Shown here piece by piece: positions 24,961-33,798 of a stretch of DNA of 64,000 nt. Position 1 is the stretch's first letter. Every line of letters begins with the position of its first letter. The notes beneath the pieces are model-generated. The model did no database searches and had not been told where the DNA came from. It saw nothing but the letters and a program-made list of their open reading frames with translations. A program made the position numbers and the translations under genes. Origin of the DNA: Haloechinothrix aidingensis (GTDB lineage Bacteria; Actinomycetota; Actinomycetes; Mycobacteriales; Pseudonocardiaceae); assembly GCF_013450155.1 (NCBI RefSeq), contig NZ_JACCKD010000008.1, positions 186,001-250,000 of the forward strand, given 5' to 3'.

Positions 24961-26193
24961 GTGGACACCGATGCCATCCTCGCCGACCTCGCCGAGCACT
25001 GGCCGGTCTACACCGCCATCCCGTTCATCGCCGCGCTGATCGGCTACATCACCAAGCGCGTAGCGATCGAGATGATGTTCCGTCCCCTGGAGTTCGTCGG
25101 CGTCAGACCCTTCCTTGGCTGGCAAGGGGTGCTACCGGCCAACGCCGAGCGGATGGCTGCCATCGCCACCGAGACCCTCACCAGGGACCTGGTCGACCCG
25201 AAGGAGATCTTCGCGCGCCTCGATCCCGAACAGGTCGTCAAAGAGATCGAAGGGCCGCTGCTCGAGGCGGTCGACGACATCACAAGGGAGGTGATGGAGC
25301 AGTACCAGCCGCACGTGTGGGAGGCGTTGCCGCCGAACGCCCGGCGCATGCTGCTGGCCAGGGTGCGCGCGGAGGCCCCCAGGTCGATCACCAAGATCAT
25401 GCGTCAGGTCGCCGACAACATCGAGGACGTCTTCGACCTCAAGCACATGGTGGTGACCAACCTGGCGCGGGACAAGGCACTGCTGAACTCGTTGATCAGG
25501 GACATCTCGCGGACCGAGATGCGGTTCATCGCCAGATCCGGGATCTACTTCGGTTTCGCGCTCGGCGTCGTCCAACTGTTCGTGTGGGCGTTGACGAAGG
25601 AACCGCTCGTCATGCCGGCCGCCGGGTTCGTCATCGGCTGGGTCACCGACTGGCTCGCACTGAAGATGATCTTCCTGCCGCGCGAGCCGAGGACGTTCCT
25701 CGGCGTCTACCGCTGGCAGGGCGTGTTCCAGAAACGCCGCCACCAGGTAGCCGCCGACTACGGGGACATGATCGCCTCGCGGATCATCACCGTGCCCAAC
25801 ATCCTCGAGACCATCCTGCGCGGCCCGAAGTCGGACCGGCTCTTCGACATGATCCAGCGTGAGGTGCAGCGCACCGTCGACGGCCAGGCAGGCGCCGTCA
25901 AGCCGGTCGTGGCGTTCGGCGTCGGCACGCGGCGCTTCCAGGACATGAAGCGGGCCGCCGCGGCGAAGGCCATGGACCGGCTACCGGAGACCGTGCACCA
26001 CGCGGAGGACTACGCCGTCGGTGCGCTGGACGTGCGCAACACCATCGTCGAGCGGATGCGCGGCCTCGGGCCGATGCAATTCGAGGCCTTGCTCCGCCCG
26101 GCGTTTCGCCAGGACGAGTGGAAGCTCATCATGGTCGGTGCCGTGATCGGCGGGCTCGTCGGCGAGCTGCAAGTCCTGCTTATGCTGCACTGA
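24961..26193 (+). CDS. DUF445 family membrane protein, copy 1
   Basis: 410 residues. N-terminal membrane segment (TAIPFIAALIGYITKRVAI), a central pair (YFGFALGVVQLFVWAL and PAAGFVIGWVTDWLALKMI) and a C-terminal segment (IMVGAVIGGLVGELQVLLML), separated by long amphipathic helical regions. DUF445 resembles YheB/Sbp-type proteins associated with the cell envelope; molecular function unknown. GTG start with GAAGGAG. Followed 88 bases later by a paralogue with the same layout. Confidence 0.85.
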   Translation: MDTDAILADLAEHWPVYTAIPFIAALIGYITKRVAIEMMFRPLEFVGVRPFLGWQGVLPANAERMAAIATETLTRDLVDPKEIFARLDPEQVVKEIEGPLLEAVDDITREVMEQYQPHVWEALPPNARRMLLARVRAEAPRSITKIMRQVADNIEDVFDLKHMVVTNLARDKALLNSLIRDISRTEMRFIARSGIYFGFALGVVQLFVWALTKEPLVMPAAGFVIGWVTDWLALKMIFLPREPRTFLGVYRWQGVFQKRRHQVAADYGDMIASRIITVPNILETILRGPKSDRLFDMIQREVQRTVDGQAGAVKPVVAFGVGTRRFQDMKRAAAAKAMDRLPETVHHAEDYAVGALDVRNTIVERMRGLGPMQFEALLRPAFRQDEWKLIMVGAVIGGLVGELQVLLMLH

Positions 26194-26281
26194 CACCCAC
26201 CAGCGGGGTGCCGGGTCCGTGCCTGCGCCTGCCGGATACTGTCCTACCTGCGAGCAGCTCGGCTACAAGGGAGGCAGCGAG

Positions 26282-27511
26282 GTGAATGTCGACGCCGTCG
26301 TCACCGACCTCGCCGGGCACTGGCCGGTCTATGCCGCCATCCCCTTCATCGCCGCGCTGATCGGCTACGTCACCAACCGGGTGGCCGTCGAGATGATGTT
26401 CCGCCCCCTGGAGTTCACCGGGGTCCGGCCATTCCTCGGCTGGCAAGGGGTGGTGCCCCGGCACAGGGCAGGCATCGCGGCCGTCGCCGCCGACCTGCTG
26501 ACCCGGAAGCTGCTCGACCCCGGTGAGGTCATGGCCGCCGTCGACCCGAACCGGCTCACCAGGGAGATCGAGCAGCCGCTGCTGCACGCGATCGATCACA
26601 TCTGCCGCGACGTGCTCGCCGAGACCCAGCCACGGCTGTGGGAGTCGCTGCCGCCGATGGCACAGGACCTGGTGGTCAAGCGGGTGCAGGCCGCCGCTCC
26701 CGCGATGGTCGCCGACCTCCTCGAGCAACTCCGCGACAACGCGGGCGATGTGCTCGACCTTCAGCACATCGCCATCGAGCGTCTCAGCCGCGACCCCGGC
26801 GTGCTGGTGCGCATCCTGCGTGACCTCTGCGCTCCGGAACTGAGCTACATGGCACGTTCCGGACTCTACTTCGGATTCCTTTTCGGACTCGTCCAGTCCG
26901 TCGCCGTCGCGGTGACCAAGGAGCCGCTGATCATGCCGGTCATCGGGTTCGCGATCGGGTTCGCGACCAACCGGCTTGCCATAACCATGGTGTTCCGCCC
27001 CAGCACACCCGTCCGATTCGGACCCGTACGCCTGCACGGGCACTTCCACCGCAGGCAGGATCGGGTCGCGGCGGACTACGCCGAGGTGATCGCCCGCGAG
27101 GTGCTCACCACCGGCACGCTCATGCACGCCCTGCTGCGCGGGCCGCAGTCCGACCGGGTCTTCGTCATGCTGTACCGGGTCGCGGCCACGGCCGTCGCCG
27201 AGCACGCCGACCAGGCACGTCCGGTGACCACGCTGGCGATCGGTGAACAACGCGCGCGGCGGATCGCCTACGCCGCCGCCACCGAGGCCATGGCGCGGTT
27301 CGAGGAGACAGCACGGCACGCGGAGCGCTACCTCAGCGAGGCAGCCGACATCGCGGGCCTGGTCGAACGGCGCACCCGCCTGCTCGGCCCGCGAGACTAC
27401 GAGGCGTTGCTCCGCCCGGCGTTTCGCAGGCACGAGTGGAGACTGACCGTCACGGGCGGGGTCATCGGCGGGCTCATCGGCCAGCTGCAGGCGCTGCTGC
27501 TCCTGCCGTAG
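26282..27511 (+). CDS. DUF445 family membrane protein, copy 2
   Basis: 409 residues, clearly a tandem duplicate of the preceding gene: both share HWPVYxAIPFIAALIGY, VEMMFRPLEF and the RPFLGWQGV motif, and near-identical C-terminal ...YEALLRPAFRxxEW. The internal pair of membrane segments is conserved, with TNRLAITMVF where copy 1 has TDWLALKMIF. GTG start at 26282 with GGGAGG seven bases upstream. Its 3' end overlaps the convergent zinc permease gene by 38 bases. Confidence 0.85.
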   Translation: MNVDAVVTDLAGHWPVYAAIPFIAALIGYVTNRVAVEMMFRPLEFTGVRPFLGWQGVVPRHRAGIAAVAADLLTRKLLDPGEVMAAVDPNRLTREIEQPLLHAIDHICRDVLAETQPRLWESLPPMAQDLVVKRVQAAAPAMVADLLEQLRDNAGDVLDLQHIAIERLSRDPGVLVRILRDLCAPELSYMARSGLYFGFLFGLVQSVAVAVTKEPLIMPVIGFAIGFATNRLAITMVFRPSTPVRFGPVRLHGHFHRRQDRVAADYAEVIAREVLTTGTLMHALLRGPQSDRVFVMLYRVAATAVAEHADQARPVTTLAIGEQRARRIAYAAATEAMARFEETARHAERYLSEAADIAGLVERRTRLLGPRDYEALLRPAFRRHEWRLTVTGGVIGGLIGQLQALLLLP

Positions 27512-28394
27512 CGGCCCCCTCCGAAGCGTCCGCATCCTTCCGCCTGCGCACCCTGGCGCGCAGGTGTTCCACCAGCCGGCAGGACAGGTAGATGGCGAAC
27601 GAGATCGCCGTGACGAACGCGCTGATCGGCACCCCGGGAGCCAGGGAAAGCACGATTCCCCCGAGCACAGCGAGCTCGGCGAAGGCGATCGCGAGCACGA
27701 TGGCACGCGTGGGGCTGGACGTCACCCGGCAGGCCGCTGCCGCCGGCGTCACAAGCAAGGCCAGCACCAGCAGCATCCCGACCGTCTGCACCCCCAGCGC
27801 CGTCGCGATGCCGACGAGCACCGCGAACAGCGGAGTCAGCAACGACACCGGCACCCCGCGCGCCGCCGCCACGACCGGGTCCGCGCTCGCGAACAGCAAC
27901 GGCCGGTACAGCAGCGCGAGCACCCCGAGCACGGCCACCGTGCTCACCGCGTACACGGCGAGGTTGGTGCGGTCGATCGAGATGACCTGGCCGATGAACA
28001 GGCCCAGCTGCGTATGCGCGCGACCGGGGTACAACCACAGCAGCAGCACCCCGACCCCGAGACCGAACGCCAGGACGACGCCGATCACCGAGTCGCGCTC
28101 CGCGGACCTGCCGCCGAGGATGCCGAGTAGCAGCGCGGCGAGGACCGCACCGGCGATCGCACCGTACTCGACGGCCACGCCCTCGAACACCATCCCGAGT
28201 AGCAGCGCGGCCGCGGCGCCCGTGAAGGCCAGTTCCGCCGTGCCGTGCACGGCGAACGCCATCCGGCGCATGACGATCAACGGCCCGAGCGCGCCTGCCA
28301 CCAGTCCGAGCAGCGCGGAGGCGAGCAGCGCGTGCCGCACGAAGTCCAGGCCGAGCAGCCGCAGCGTGAGCTCGATGTCGAAAAGGTTCTCCAT
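27474..28394 (-). CDS. Zinc/manganese ABC transporter permease (ZnuB-like)
   Basis: 306 residues, about eight to nine hydrophobic helices of the ABC-3 permease family; PLIVMRRMAFAVHGTAELAF and LLVTPAAAACRVTSSP are family motifs. ATG overlaps the ATPase stop (TGATG). Last gene of the binding protein-ATPase-permease operon. Zinc is favoured over manganese by the Zur-like box and the histidine-rich binding protein. Confidence 0.9.
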   Translation of the reverse strand: MENLFDIELTLRLLGLDFVRHALLASALLGLVAGALGPLIVMRRMAFAVHGTAELAFTGAAAALLLGMVFEGVAVEYGAIAGAVLAALLLGILGGRSAERDSVIGVVLAFGLGVGVLLLWLYPGRAHTQLGLFIGQVISIDRTNLAVYAVSTVAVLGVLALLYRPLLFASADPVVAAARGVPVSLLTPLFAVLVGIATALGVQTVGMLLVLALLVTPAAAACRVTSSPTRAIVLAIAFAELAVLGGIVLSLAPGVPISAFVTAISFAIYLSCRLVEHLRARVRRRKDADASEGAATAGAAAPAAGR

Positions 28395-29209
28395 CACAGC
28401 ACCCGTTCCTCGACGTGATGCGGCTCGTCCTCGCAAAGCGCGACGTGCGCTCCGGCCACGTGGATCTGGCCCGCCAACCGGACGACCTCGATCTTCGTTC
28501 CGTACAGACTGGACAGTGTCGCTGAGTTCATCACCTCGTCCGGCGTGCCGACCCGGAAGTCACCGTCATGCAGGTAGAGCACCCGGTCGACATACGGCAA
28601 CACTGGGTTGATCTCGTGCGTGACGAACACGACCGCCGTGCCCGCACTGCGCCTGCGGCGTTCGATGAGCTCACCCACCACCCCCTGGTGCGTCACGTCC
28701 AGGGAGAGCAGCGGCTCGTCGCACAGCAGCACGCTCGGCTCGCCCACGAGGGCCTGGGCCACGCGCAGGCGCTGCCGTTCCCCACCGGAGAGGCGCGTAA
28801 TCGGCTGCTCGGCGAAGGGCGTCGCACCGACAGCCCGCACCGCCTCGGCCACCCGCCGGTCACGCTCCCGCTTGCCACGCAGTCCCAGTCCCCACCGGTG
28901 GCCGTCGAGTCCGAGCCCAACGAGGTCGACCCCCCGGACGGCGGGCGCCTCCTCGGTCGTGCCCTGCTGGGGGATGTACCCGATCGCCGGGCCACGCCTG
29001 CGGTGCTGCAGGGCGGGGAAGCGGACCGACCCCGCGGACAGGCTCAGCTGCCCGAGCAGGACCTTGAGCAGGCTGCTCTTCCCCGACCCGTTGGGTCCGA
29101 GCACCGCAATGAACTCGCCCGCACCGATGTCGAGATCGAGGCCCGACCACAGGGACCGTTTCCCGAACGCCAGGCCCGCGTCCCGCATCTCAACCGCTGT
29201 TGCCGTCAT
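28394..29209 (-). CDS. Zinc/manganese ABC transporter ATPase (ZnuC-like)
   Basis: 271 residues. Walker A GPNGSGKSS, Q-loop YIPQQGTTEEAP, signature LSGGERQRL, Walker B VLLCDEPLLSLD and switch histidine FVTHEINP. ATG at 29209 overlaps the upstream gene's stop (ATGA), with GGAGG just before it. Energises metal uptake with the neighbouring permease and binding protein. Confidence 0.92.
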   Translation of the reverse strand: MTATAVEMRDAGLAFGKRSLWSGLDLDIGAGEFIAVLGPNGSGKSSLLKVLLGQLSLSAGSVRFPALQHRRRGPAIGYIPQQGTTEEAPAVRGVDLVGLGLDGHRWGLGLRGKRERDRRVAEAVRAVGATPFAEQPITRLSGGERQRLRVAQALVGEPSVLLCDEPLLSLDVTHQGVVGELIERRRRSAGTAVVFVTHEINPVLPYVDRVLYLHDGDFRVGTPDEVMNSATLSSLYGTKIEVVRLAGQIHVAGAHVALCEDEPHHVEERVL

Positions 29210-30201
29210 TCCTCCACCGCTGTCGCCAGCGTGTCCAGCTGGTTCGATATCCATTCAGCGTAGCCGGAAACGCCGTCCGGCAACGTCTCGGTCATGTCGA
29301 CGACCGGGATGCCCGCGCTCTCCGCCTCCGTCACGAGCTGGCGGGTGACGGGCGACTCGGTCTGCGGGTTGTTGATCACGACGTCGACGTCGCCGCTCTC
29401 CAGCGCCGTGAGCACCTCGTCCTGCACGGCGGCCGACACGTCGGACTGCGTCTCGATGGCGTCGGTGAACTCGGTCGGGGTGATGTCCTCGGCTCCGGCC
29501 AGCTCCAGCAGGTACTCGGCGACCGGCTCGGTGGCCAGTACTGTCAGGTCGGGGTGTGCCTCGCCCAGCTTCTCCGCCTGCCCGGCGAGCTCGTCGAGCT
29601 CGGTACCGAACGCGGCAGCGTTCTCGGCGAACTCCTTCCGGTTCTCGGGCCGCAGCTTTCCAAGCTCATCGGCCACGGTCCCGGCGACGGTCCGGACGGT
29701 CTCGAGGTCGTAGAACACGTGCTCGTTCACGCGCAGGTCGTGGTGATGCCCGTGCTCGCCCTCGTCGCCCTCCTCGTGCTCACCCTCGTCCTCGTGCTCG
29801 TCGCCGTCCTCGTCCGGGGCATGGCCGGACAGCTCGAGGGCATCCACCGCCACCAAGCCGTCCTCCTGCTCGACGAACTGCTCGGCGAAGTAGTCGTATC
29901 CCCCGCCGTTGTAGAGCACGAGACTGGACTCGGCGATGATCAGCCCGTCCTCCGGCGTGCTCTCGTAGGAGTGCAGGTCGAGCGCGGGGTCGGTAATGAT
30001 CGACGTGACCTCGACATGTTCACCCCCCACGGCGTCGAGCACGCTGCCCCACACGTCGGTGGACGCCGCGACCGGCACCGTGTCCCCGCCGGAGGCCGCA
30101 CCGCCCTCGTCCGTGCCACACGCCGCGGCGGCGAGCGCCACCACGCTCACCGTCACGGCCGTTGCCCGCACACGGCCCACGCGTTCAATCCTGGTCACCA
30201 C
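29206..30201 (-). CDS. Zinc ABC transporter substrate-binding lipoprotein (ZnuA-like)
   Basis: 331 residues. Lipoprotein signal ending LAAAAC; mature protein has the cluster A-I metal-binding fold with the acidic, histidine-rich loop (EHEDEGEHEEGDEGEHGHHHD) that marks zinc-binding ZnuA. NEHVFYDLETV and SPVTRQLVTEAESAGIPVV are conserved parts. GTG at 30201 is chosen because GGAG lies six bases upstream; an ATG at 30213 has no ribosome binding site. Anchored to the membrane outer face. Confidence 0.9.
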   Translation of the reverse strand: MVTRIERVGRVRATAVTVSVVALAAAACGTDEGGAASGGDTVPVAASTDVWGSVLDAVGGEHVEVTSIITDPALDLHSYESTPEDGLIIAESSLVLYNGGGYDYFAEQFVEQEDGLVAVDALELSGHAPDEDGDEHEDEGEHEEGDEGEHGHHHDLRVNEHVFYDLETVRTVAGTVADELGKLRPENRKEFAENAAAFGTELDELAGQAEKLGEAHPDLTVLATEPVAEYLLELAGAEDITPTEFTDAIETQSDVSAAVQDEVLTALESGDVDVVINNPQTESPVTRQLVTEAESAGIPVVDMTETLPDGVSGYAEWISNQLDTLATAVEE

Positions 30202-30264
30202 TGCATACTCCATCAGTCCGGGTGCGTGCCGGTACCGCCCCGACGACCCGGCTACGCGCATTAA

Positions 30265-30279
30265 TGGAAACGGTTGTCA
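30265..30279. promoter_or_regulatory. Zur-like box upstream of the zinc uptake operon
   Basis: TGGAAACGGTTGTCA, an imperfect palindrome (TGGAAAC-G-GTTGTCA) matching 11 of 15 positions of the actinobacterial Zur consensus TGAAAATGATTTTCA. It lies 64 bases before the znuA-like start, where zinc-loaded Zur would block transcription. Confidence 0.65.
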
Positions 30280-30397
30280 ATTCAGCGTACCTCATTCGGA
30301 TGACGATGCCGAGTTGGCGCAACAGCCTGTGCGGGCGACCGCGATACTTGCCAGGTCACCGGCGCAGGCGCGGTTGGCCGAGGAACGCGCCACGCCG

Positions 30398-31357
30398 TCA
30401 GCCCGGCGCACCGGCGCCCGCACGGGCCAGCCGCTCGGCCAGTGCCGACACGTGGGCGCGCAGCTCGGCGGGCTCATGGATATCGAAGTCCACGCCGAGC
30501 ACCGCGATGTGCATGGCCGCGACGTCGAGCGAGTCCGCTCCCGCGACCAGCTCACAGGTCTCGGTGTCGATGGCGGACAGCACCACGGCCTCGGCCGGAA
30601 CGCGTTCAGCCAGCGTCGGGGCCGGGCCGTACAGCCGGACGCGCACGCGGTACCGGTACGGGTGGATCGAGATCGACTCGTGGACGTAGGCCTCCGCATC
30701 CGGAGCCTCGACCGCGCTGAACCGCCGCCCCGTGGGCCGCGGCTCGGCAAGACGGTCCACCCGGAACGTCCGCCAGTCCTGCCTGTCCACGTCCCAGGCG
30801 AGCAGGTACCACCTGCGGCCGGCGAGGACGAGACGGTAGGGCTCGACGTGCCGGGAGGTGTCGACCCCGGCACCGTCGCGGTAGTTGAAGCGCAGCGCCT
30901 CGGACCGGTGACACGCCCCCGCGATCAGCGCGATGGTCGCGGTGCCGACGGTCGCACCGTGCGGGGTCACCGCCGAGGTCGTGGTGGCCACGGCGCTGAC
31001 CCGGCTCCTGAGCCGCCTGGGAAGCAGCTGTTCCAACTTGCCGAGCGCACGTACCGACGAGTCACGGTCGCCCGAGCCCGCCACGCCGGGCGACGAGGCG
31101 AGGGCTACCGCCACGGCTACGGCCTCGTCCTCGTCCAGCAACAGCGGCGGCATTCTGGCCCCCGGGCCGAGCCGGTACCCGCCGTGCTCACCGGTCCGCC
31201 CCGTCACCGGGTAGCCCAGCTCCCGCAGGCGGTTCATGTCCCGCCGCACGGTGCGAGGCGTGATACCGAGCTCGGCGGCCAGGTCCGCGCCCGACCACTC
31301 CTGCCTCGTCTGCAGGAGCGACAGCAACTGGAGCAACCGGGCAGCCGTGGTCTGCAC
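30398..31357 (-). CDS. WYL-domain HTH regulator (YafY/PafC-like)
   Basis: 319 residues. N-terminal helix-turn-helix (DLAAELGITPRTVRRDMNRL) followed by a WYL domain (RHVEPYRLVLAGRRWYLLAWD) and a C-terminal WCX segment. Family members sense a nucleotide or DNA-damage signal and often control the divergent gene. GTG start at 31357. A perfect palindrome lies 18 bases upstream, shared with the DinB gene. Confidence 0.88.
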   Translation of the reverse strand: MQTTAARLLQLLSLLQTRQEWSGADLAAELGITPRTVRRDMNRLRELGYPVTGRTGEHGGYRLGPGARMPPLLLDEDEAVAVAVALASSPGVAGSGDRDSSVRALGKLEQLLPRRLRSRVSAVATTTSAVTPHGATVGTATIALIAGACHRSEALRFNYRDGAGVDTSRHVEPYRLVLAGRRWYLLAWDVDRQDWRTFRVDRLAEPRPTGRRFSAVEAPDAEAYVHESISIHPYRYRVRVRLYGPAPTLAERVPAEAVVLSAIDTETCELVAGADSLDVAAMHIAVLGVDFDIHEPAELRAHVSALAERLARAGAGAPG

Positions 31358-31374
31358 GACACCATTCTGGCACC

Positions 31375-31401
31375 GATTGCGGACCGGAACTGTCCGCAAT
31401 C
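31375..31401. promoter_or_regulatory. Perfect palindrome in WYL/DinB intergenic region, probable operator
   Basis: GATTGCGGAC (31375-31384) and GTCCGCAATC (31392-31401) are perfect inverted repeats with a seven-base spacer. It occupies the 62-base divergent region, so the WYL regulator probably controls both itself and the DinB-VOC pair. Confidence 0.7.
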
Positions 31402-31419
31402 GCGTCTAACGTGCTCACC

Positions 31420-31989
31420 ATGGACACCGACACCGCATACCAGCTGCATCGCCAGCTCGACTGGCACTGGAAAGAACACCTGCGGCCGCGGCTGGACGGG
31501 CTCACCGACGAGGAGTACTTCTGGGAGCCGGTCCCGGACTGCTGGAACGTACGGCCACGGGGAACGAGCCAAGCTCCGATCACCGGGGGAAGCGGGGAGT
31601 ACACCATCGACTTCGCGTTCCCGGAACCCGACCCACCACCCGTGACCACGATCGCCTGGCGGCTCGGGCACGTGATCGTGGGAGTGTTCGGGGTCCGGGC
31701 CGCATCGCACTTCGGTGGCCCCGCCGTGGACTACCAGAGCTTTACCTACGCGGGAAGCGCGCGGGAGGCACTGCGTCAGCTCGACGAGGCGTACGCCGCA
31801 TGGCAGGCGGGCGTACGCGGGCTCGACGGGGCCGCGCTCGCGGCACCGGCCGGCGAGGCCGAGGGCGAGTGGGCCGCGCGTCCGATGCTGGAGCTCGTAC
31901 TGCACATCAACCGGGAGGCCATCCACCACGGGGCGGAGATCCTGCTGCTCCGGGACCTCTTCCGGCAACGACGAGGAGACACCCCATGA
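31420..31989 (+). CDS. DinB superfamily protein
   Basis: 189 residues. A four-helix DinB/MDMPI-type protein with YQLHRQLDWHWKEHLRPRLDGL and the C-terminal histidines LHINREAIHHGAEIL that bind the metal in this fold. Members are thiol-dependent enzymes using mycothiol or bacillithiol; the substrate is unknown. It overlaps the following VOC gene (ATGA), so the two are co-translated. Confidence 0.85.
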   Translation: MDTDTAYQLHRQLDWHWKEHLRPRLDGLTDEEYFWEPVPDCWNVRPRGTSQAPITGGSGEYTIDFAFPEPDPPPVTTIAWRLGHVIVGVFGVRAASHFGGPAVDYQSFTYAGSAREALRQLDEAYAAWQAGVRGLDGAALAAPAGEAEGEWAARPMLELVLHINREAIHHGAEILLLRDLFRQRRGDTP

Positions 31990-32411
31990 GCATGCAGATC
32001 ACCTTCGACGCCAACGACCCGAGAGCTCTCGGCGCGTTCTGGGCCGAGATTCTCGGCTACCGGGAGCAACCGCCCCCGGAGGGCTTCGACAGCTGGGACG
32101 CGTTCCTCGACTCCGTCGGCCTGCCCGCCGACGAGCGGGACAGGGCTTATGCCATCACCGATCCCGAAGGCCACGGCCCTCGCGTGTTCCTGCAGAAGGT
32201 GCCCGAGCCGAAGAGCGCCAAGAACCGGGTGCACCTGGACGTCAACGTCTCGAACCACGCGGACCCGCTCGACGACCGCAAGGCCGCTGTCGCCACCGCT
32301 GTCGAGCGGGCGAGATCGCTCGGGGCGACCAGGCTCCGCGAGGTCGACGAGGTCATCGGCTACTGCGTGGTCATGGCCGACCCCGAGGGAAACGAGTTCT
32401 GCCTCCAGTAG
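31986..32411 (+). CDS. VOC-family protein (glyoxalase-like)
   Basis: 141 residues with ITFDANDPRALGAFWAEILGY at the start, the single-domain glyoxalase_6-type VOC, and MADPEGNEFCLQ at the end. Sits in an operon with DinB behind the WYL regulator, suggesting a shared detoxification role (inference). Confidence 0.85.
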   Translation: MSMQITFDANDPRALGAFWAEILGYREQPPPEGFDSWDAFLDSVGLPADERDRAYAITDPEGHGPRVFLQKVPEPKSAKNRVHLDVNVSNHADPLDDRKAAVATAVERARSLGATRLREVDEVIGYCVVMADPEGNEFCLQ

Positions 32412-32509
32412 GAGGGCGCCGGCAGGCGGGAGACCCATCCCCCGTCTGCCGGCTTGTGCATAACCCTATGGGAACGAATCACGCGGGTCTGGCTTCTGGA
32501 ACGCCTTCT

Positions 32510-32524
32510 GAACCGTTACGGTTC
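32510..32524. promoter_or_regulatory. LacI-type palindromic operator
   Basis: GAACCGTTACGGTTC: perfect seven-base arms around one base, ending five bases before the LacI gene start codon. The position implies autoregulation; a further partial inverted repeat (TCTGGAAC at 32495-32502 with GTTCCAGA at 32521-32528) encloses it. Confidence 0.7.
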
Positions 32525-32529
32525 CAGAC

Positions 32530-33645
32530 ATGAGCCGACCGATACGCACCAGACGGCAGGCGACACTGGCGTCGCTCGCCGCCGAGCTCGGCGTGTCACG
32601 CACCACCGTCTCCAACGCGTACAACCGGCCCGACCAGCTCTCCCCCGAACTACGCCGCCGGGTGCTCGAAACCGCGCGCCAGCTGGGTTACCCGGGGCCC
32701 GACCCGGTCGCTCGCTCCCTCCGCACCCGCAAGGCAGGCGCCATCGGGTTGCTGCTCACCGAGAACCTGTCCTACGCCTTCCGCGACCCGGTGGCGCTCG
32801 GGGTTCTCGAAGGTATCGCACTGGCATGTGAGGACTCCGGCACCGGACTGCAGCTGCTCCCGGCAGGCCCCGGAAACGAGGACGTCTCCACCGTGCACAA
32901 GGCCGGGGTGGACGGCTTCGTCGTGTACTCCGTCCCGGACGACGACCCCCACCTCTCCGGCGTCCTGCAACGCCCCGTCCCCACCGTGATCATCGACCAG
33001 CCGCTGATCGACGGCGTCGACCGCGTCGGTCCGGACGACGCCGCCGCCATGACCGCGATGGCCAACCACGTCGTCGAGCTCGGACACCGCTCGATCGGCG
33101 TACTGTGCATGCGGCTGTCCCAGGACCGCAACGACGGGCCTGCGCCGCTGTCGCGGCAGCACCAGGCGCACTACCACACCCAGCGCACCCGCCTCAACGC
33201 ACTGGCCACCACGTTCAGCAACGTGGGTGTCGAGTGGTCCACGGTGCCCGTCATCGAACGCTTCGACCACACCGTCTCGGACGGCGCGACCGCGGCGGCG
33301 GAGCTCCTCGACGCCAACCCCGAAGTCACCGCGCTGATCTGCACCTCGGACATCCTCGCGCTCGGCGCGCTCGAGGAGGCCCATCGCAGGGGGCTGCGTG
33401 TCCCGGCCGACCTCACCATCACCGGCTTCGACGGGATCGCCGACGCGCAACGAGCCGGGCTGACCACGGTGCACCAGCCCGTCCAGGACAAGGGGCACGC
33501 CGCGGGCAGCCTGCTACTCAACCCCGCCCGCAAGACCAGCACGGTGCCGGGCTCGGCCCAGGTCATCACGCTGGACACCGAGCTGAAGATCGGCACGACG
33601 TCGGCGCAGCCGCGCACGACCGAGCAGCACTGGTTCGGCCCCTGA
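32530..33645 (+). CDS. LacI-family transcriptional regulator
   Basis: 371 residues. HTH (TLASLAAELGVSRTTVSNAYN) with hinge helix region (DPVARSLRTRK) and a periplasmic-binding-like effector domain. ATG at 32530. The C-terminal part resembles sugar-sensing members. No sugar gene is adjacent in the window, so the regulon is unknown. A LacI-type operator sits directly upstream. Confidence 0.9.
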   Translation: MSRPIRTRRQATLASLAAELGVSRTTVSNAYNRPDQLSPELRRRVLETARQLGYPGPDPVARSLRTRKAGAIGLLLTENLSYAFRDPVALGVLEGIALACEDSGTGLQLLPAGPGNEDVSTVHKAGVDGFVVYSVPDDDPHLSGVLQRPVPTVIIDQPLIDGVDRVGPDDAAAMTAMANHVVELGHRSIGVLCMRLSQDRNDGPAPLSRQHQAHYHTQRTRLNALATTFSNVGVEWSTVPVIERFDHTVSDGATAAAELLDANPEVTALICTSDILALGALEEAHRRGLRVPADLTITGFDGIADAQRAGLTTVHQPVQDKGHAAGSLLLNPARKTSTVPGSAQVITLDTELKIGTTSAQPRTTEQHWFGP

Positions 33646-33705
33646 CCGCACAGCACGGCACCGTCGCGGGGCGTGTCCCGATCCGGGTTATGCGCCGGTG
33701 AACAT

Positions 33706-33715
33706 GACCTAGGTC
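33706..33715. promoter_or_regulatory. GACCTAGGTC palindrome upstream of carbonic anhydrase
   Basis: A perfect ten-base palindrome 83 bases before the carbonic anhydrase start, in a less GC-rich stretch. Could be an operator; a ten-base palindrome may also be chance. Confidence 0.3.
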
Positions 33716-33798
33716 TAAAACGGTTGCCGGGACGCGCGCAACGGGCTGCAATATGTAGTCGAAGCCATACCGGACAACAGCAACGTGGAGGAACTCCG

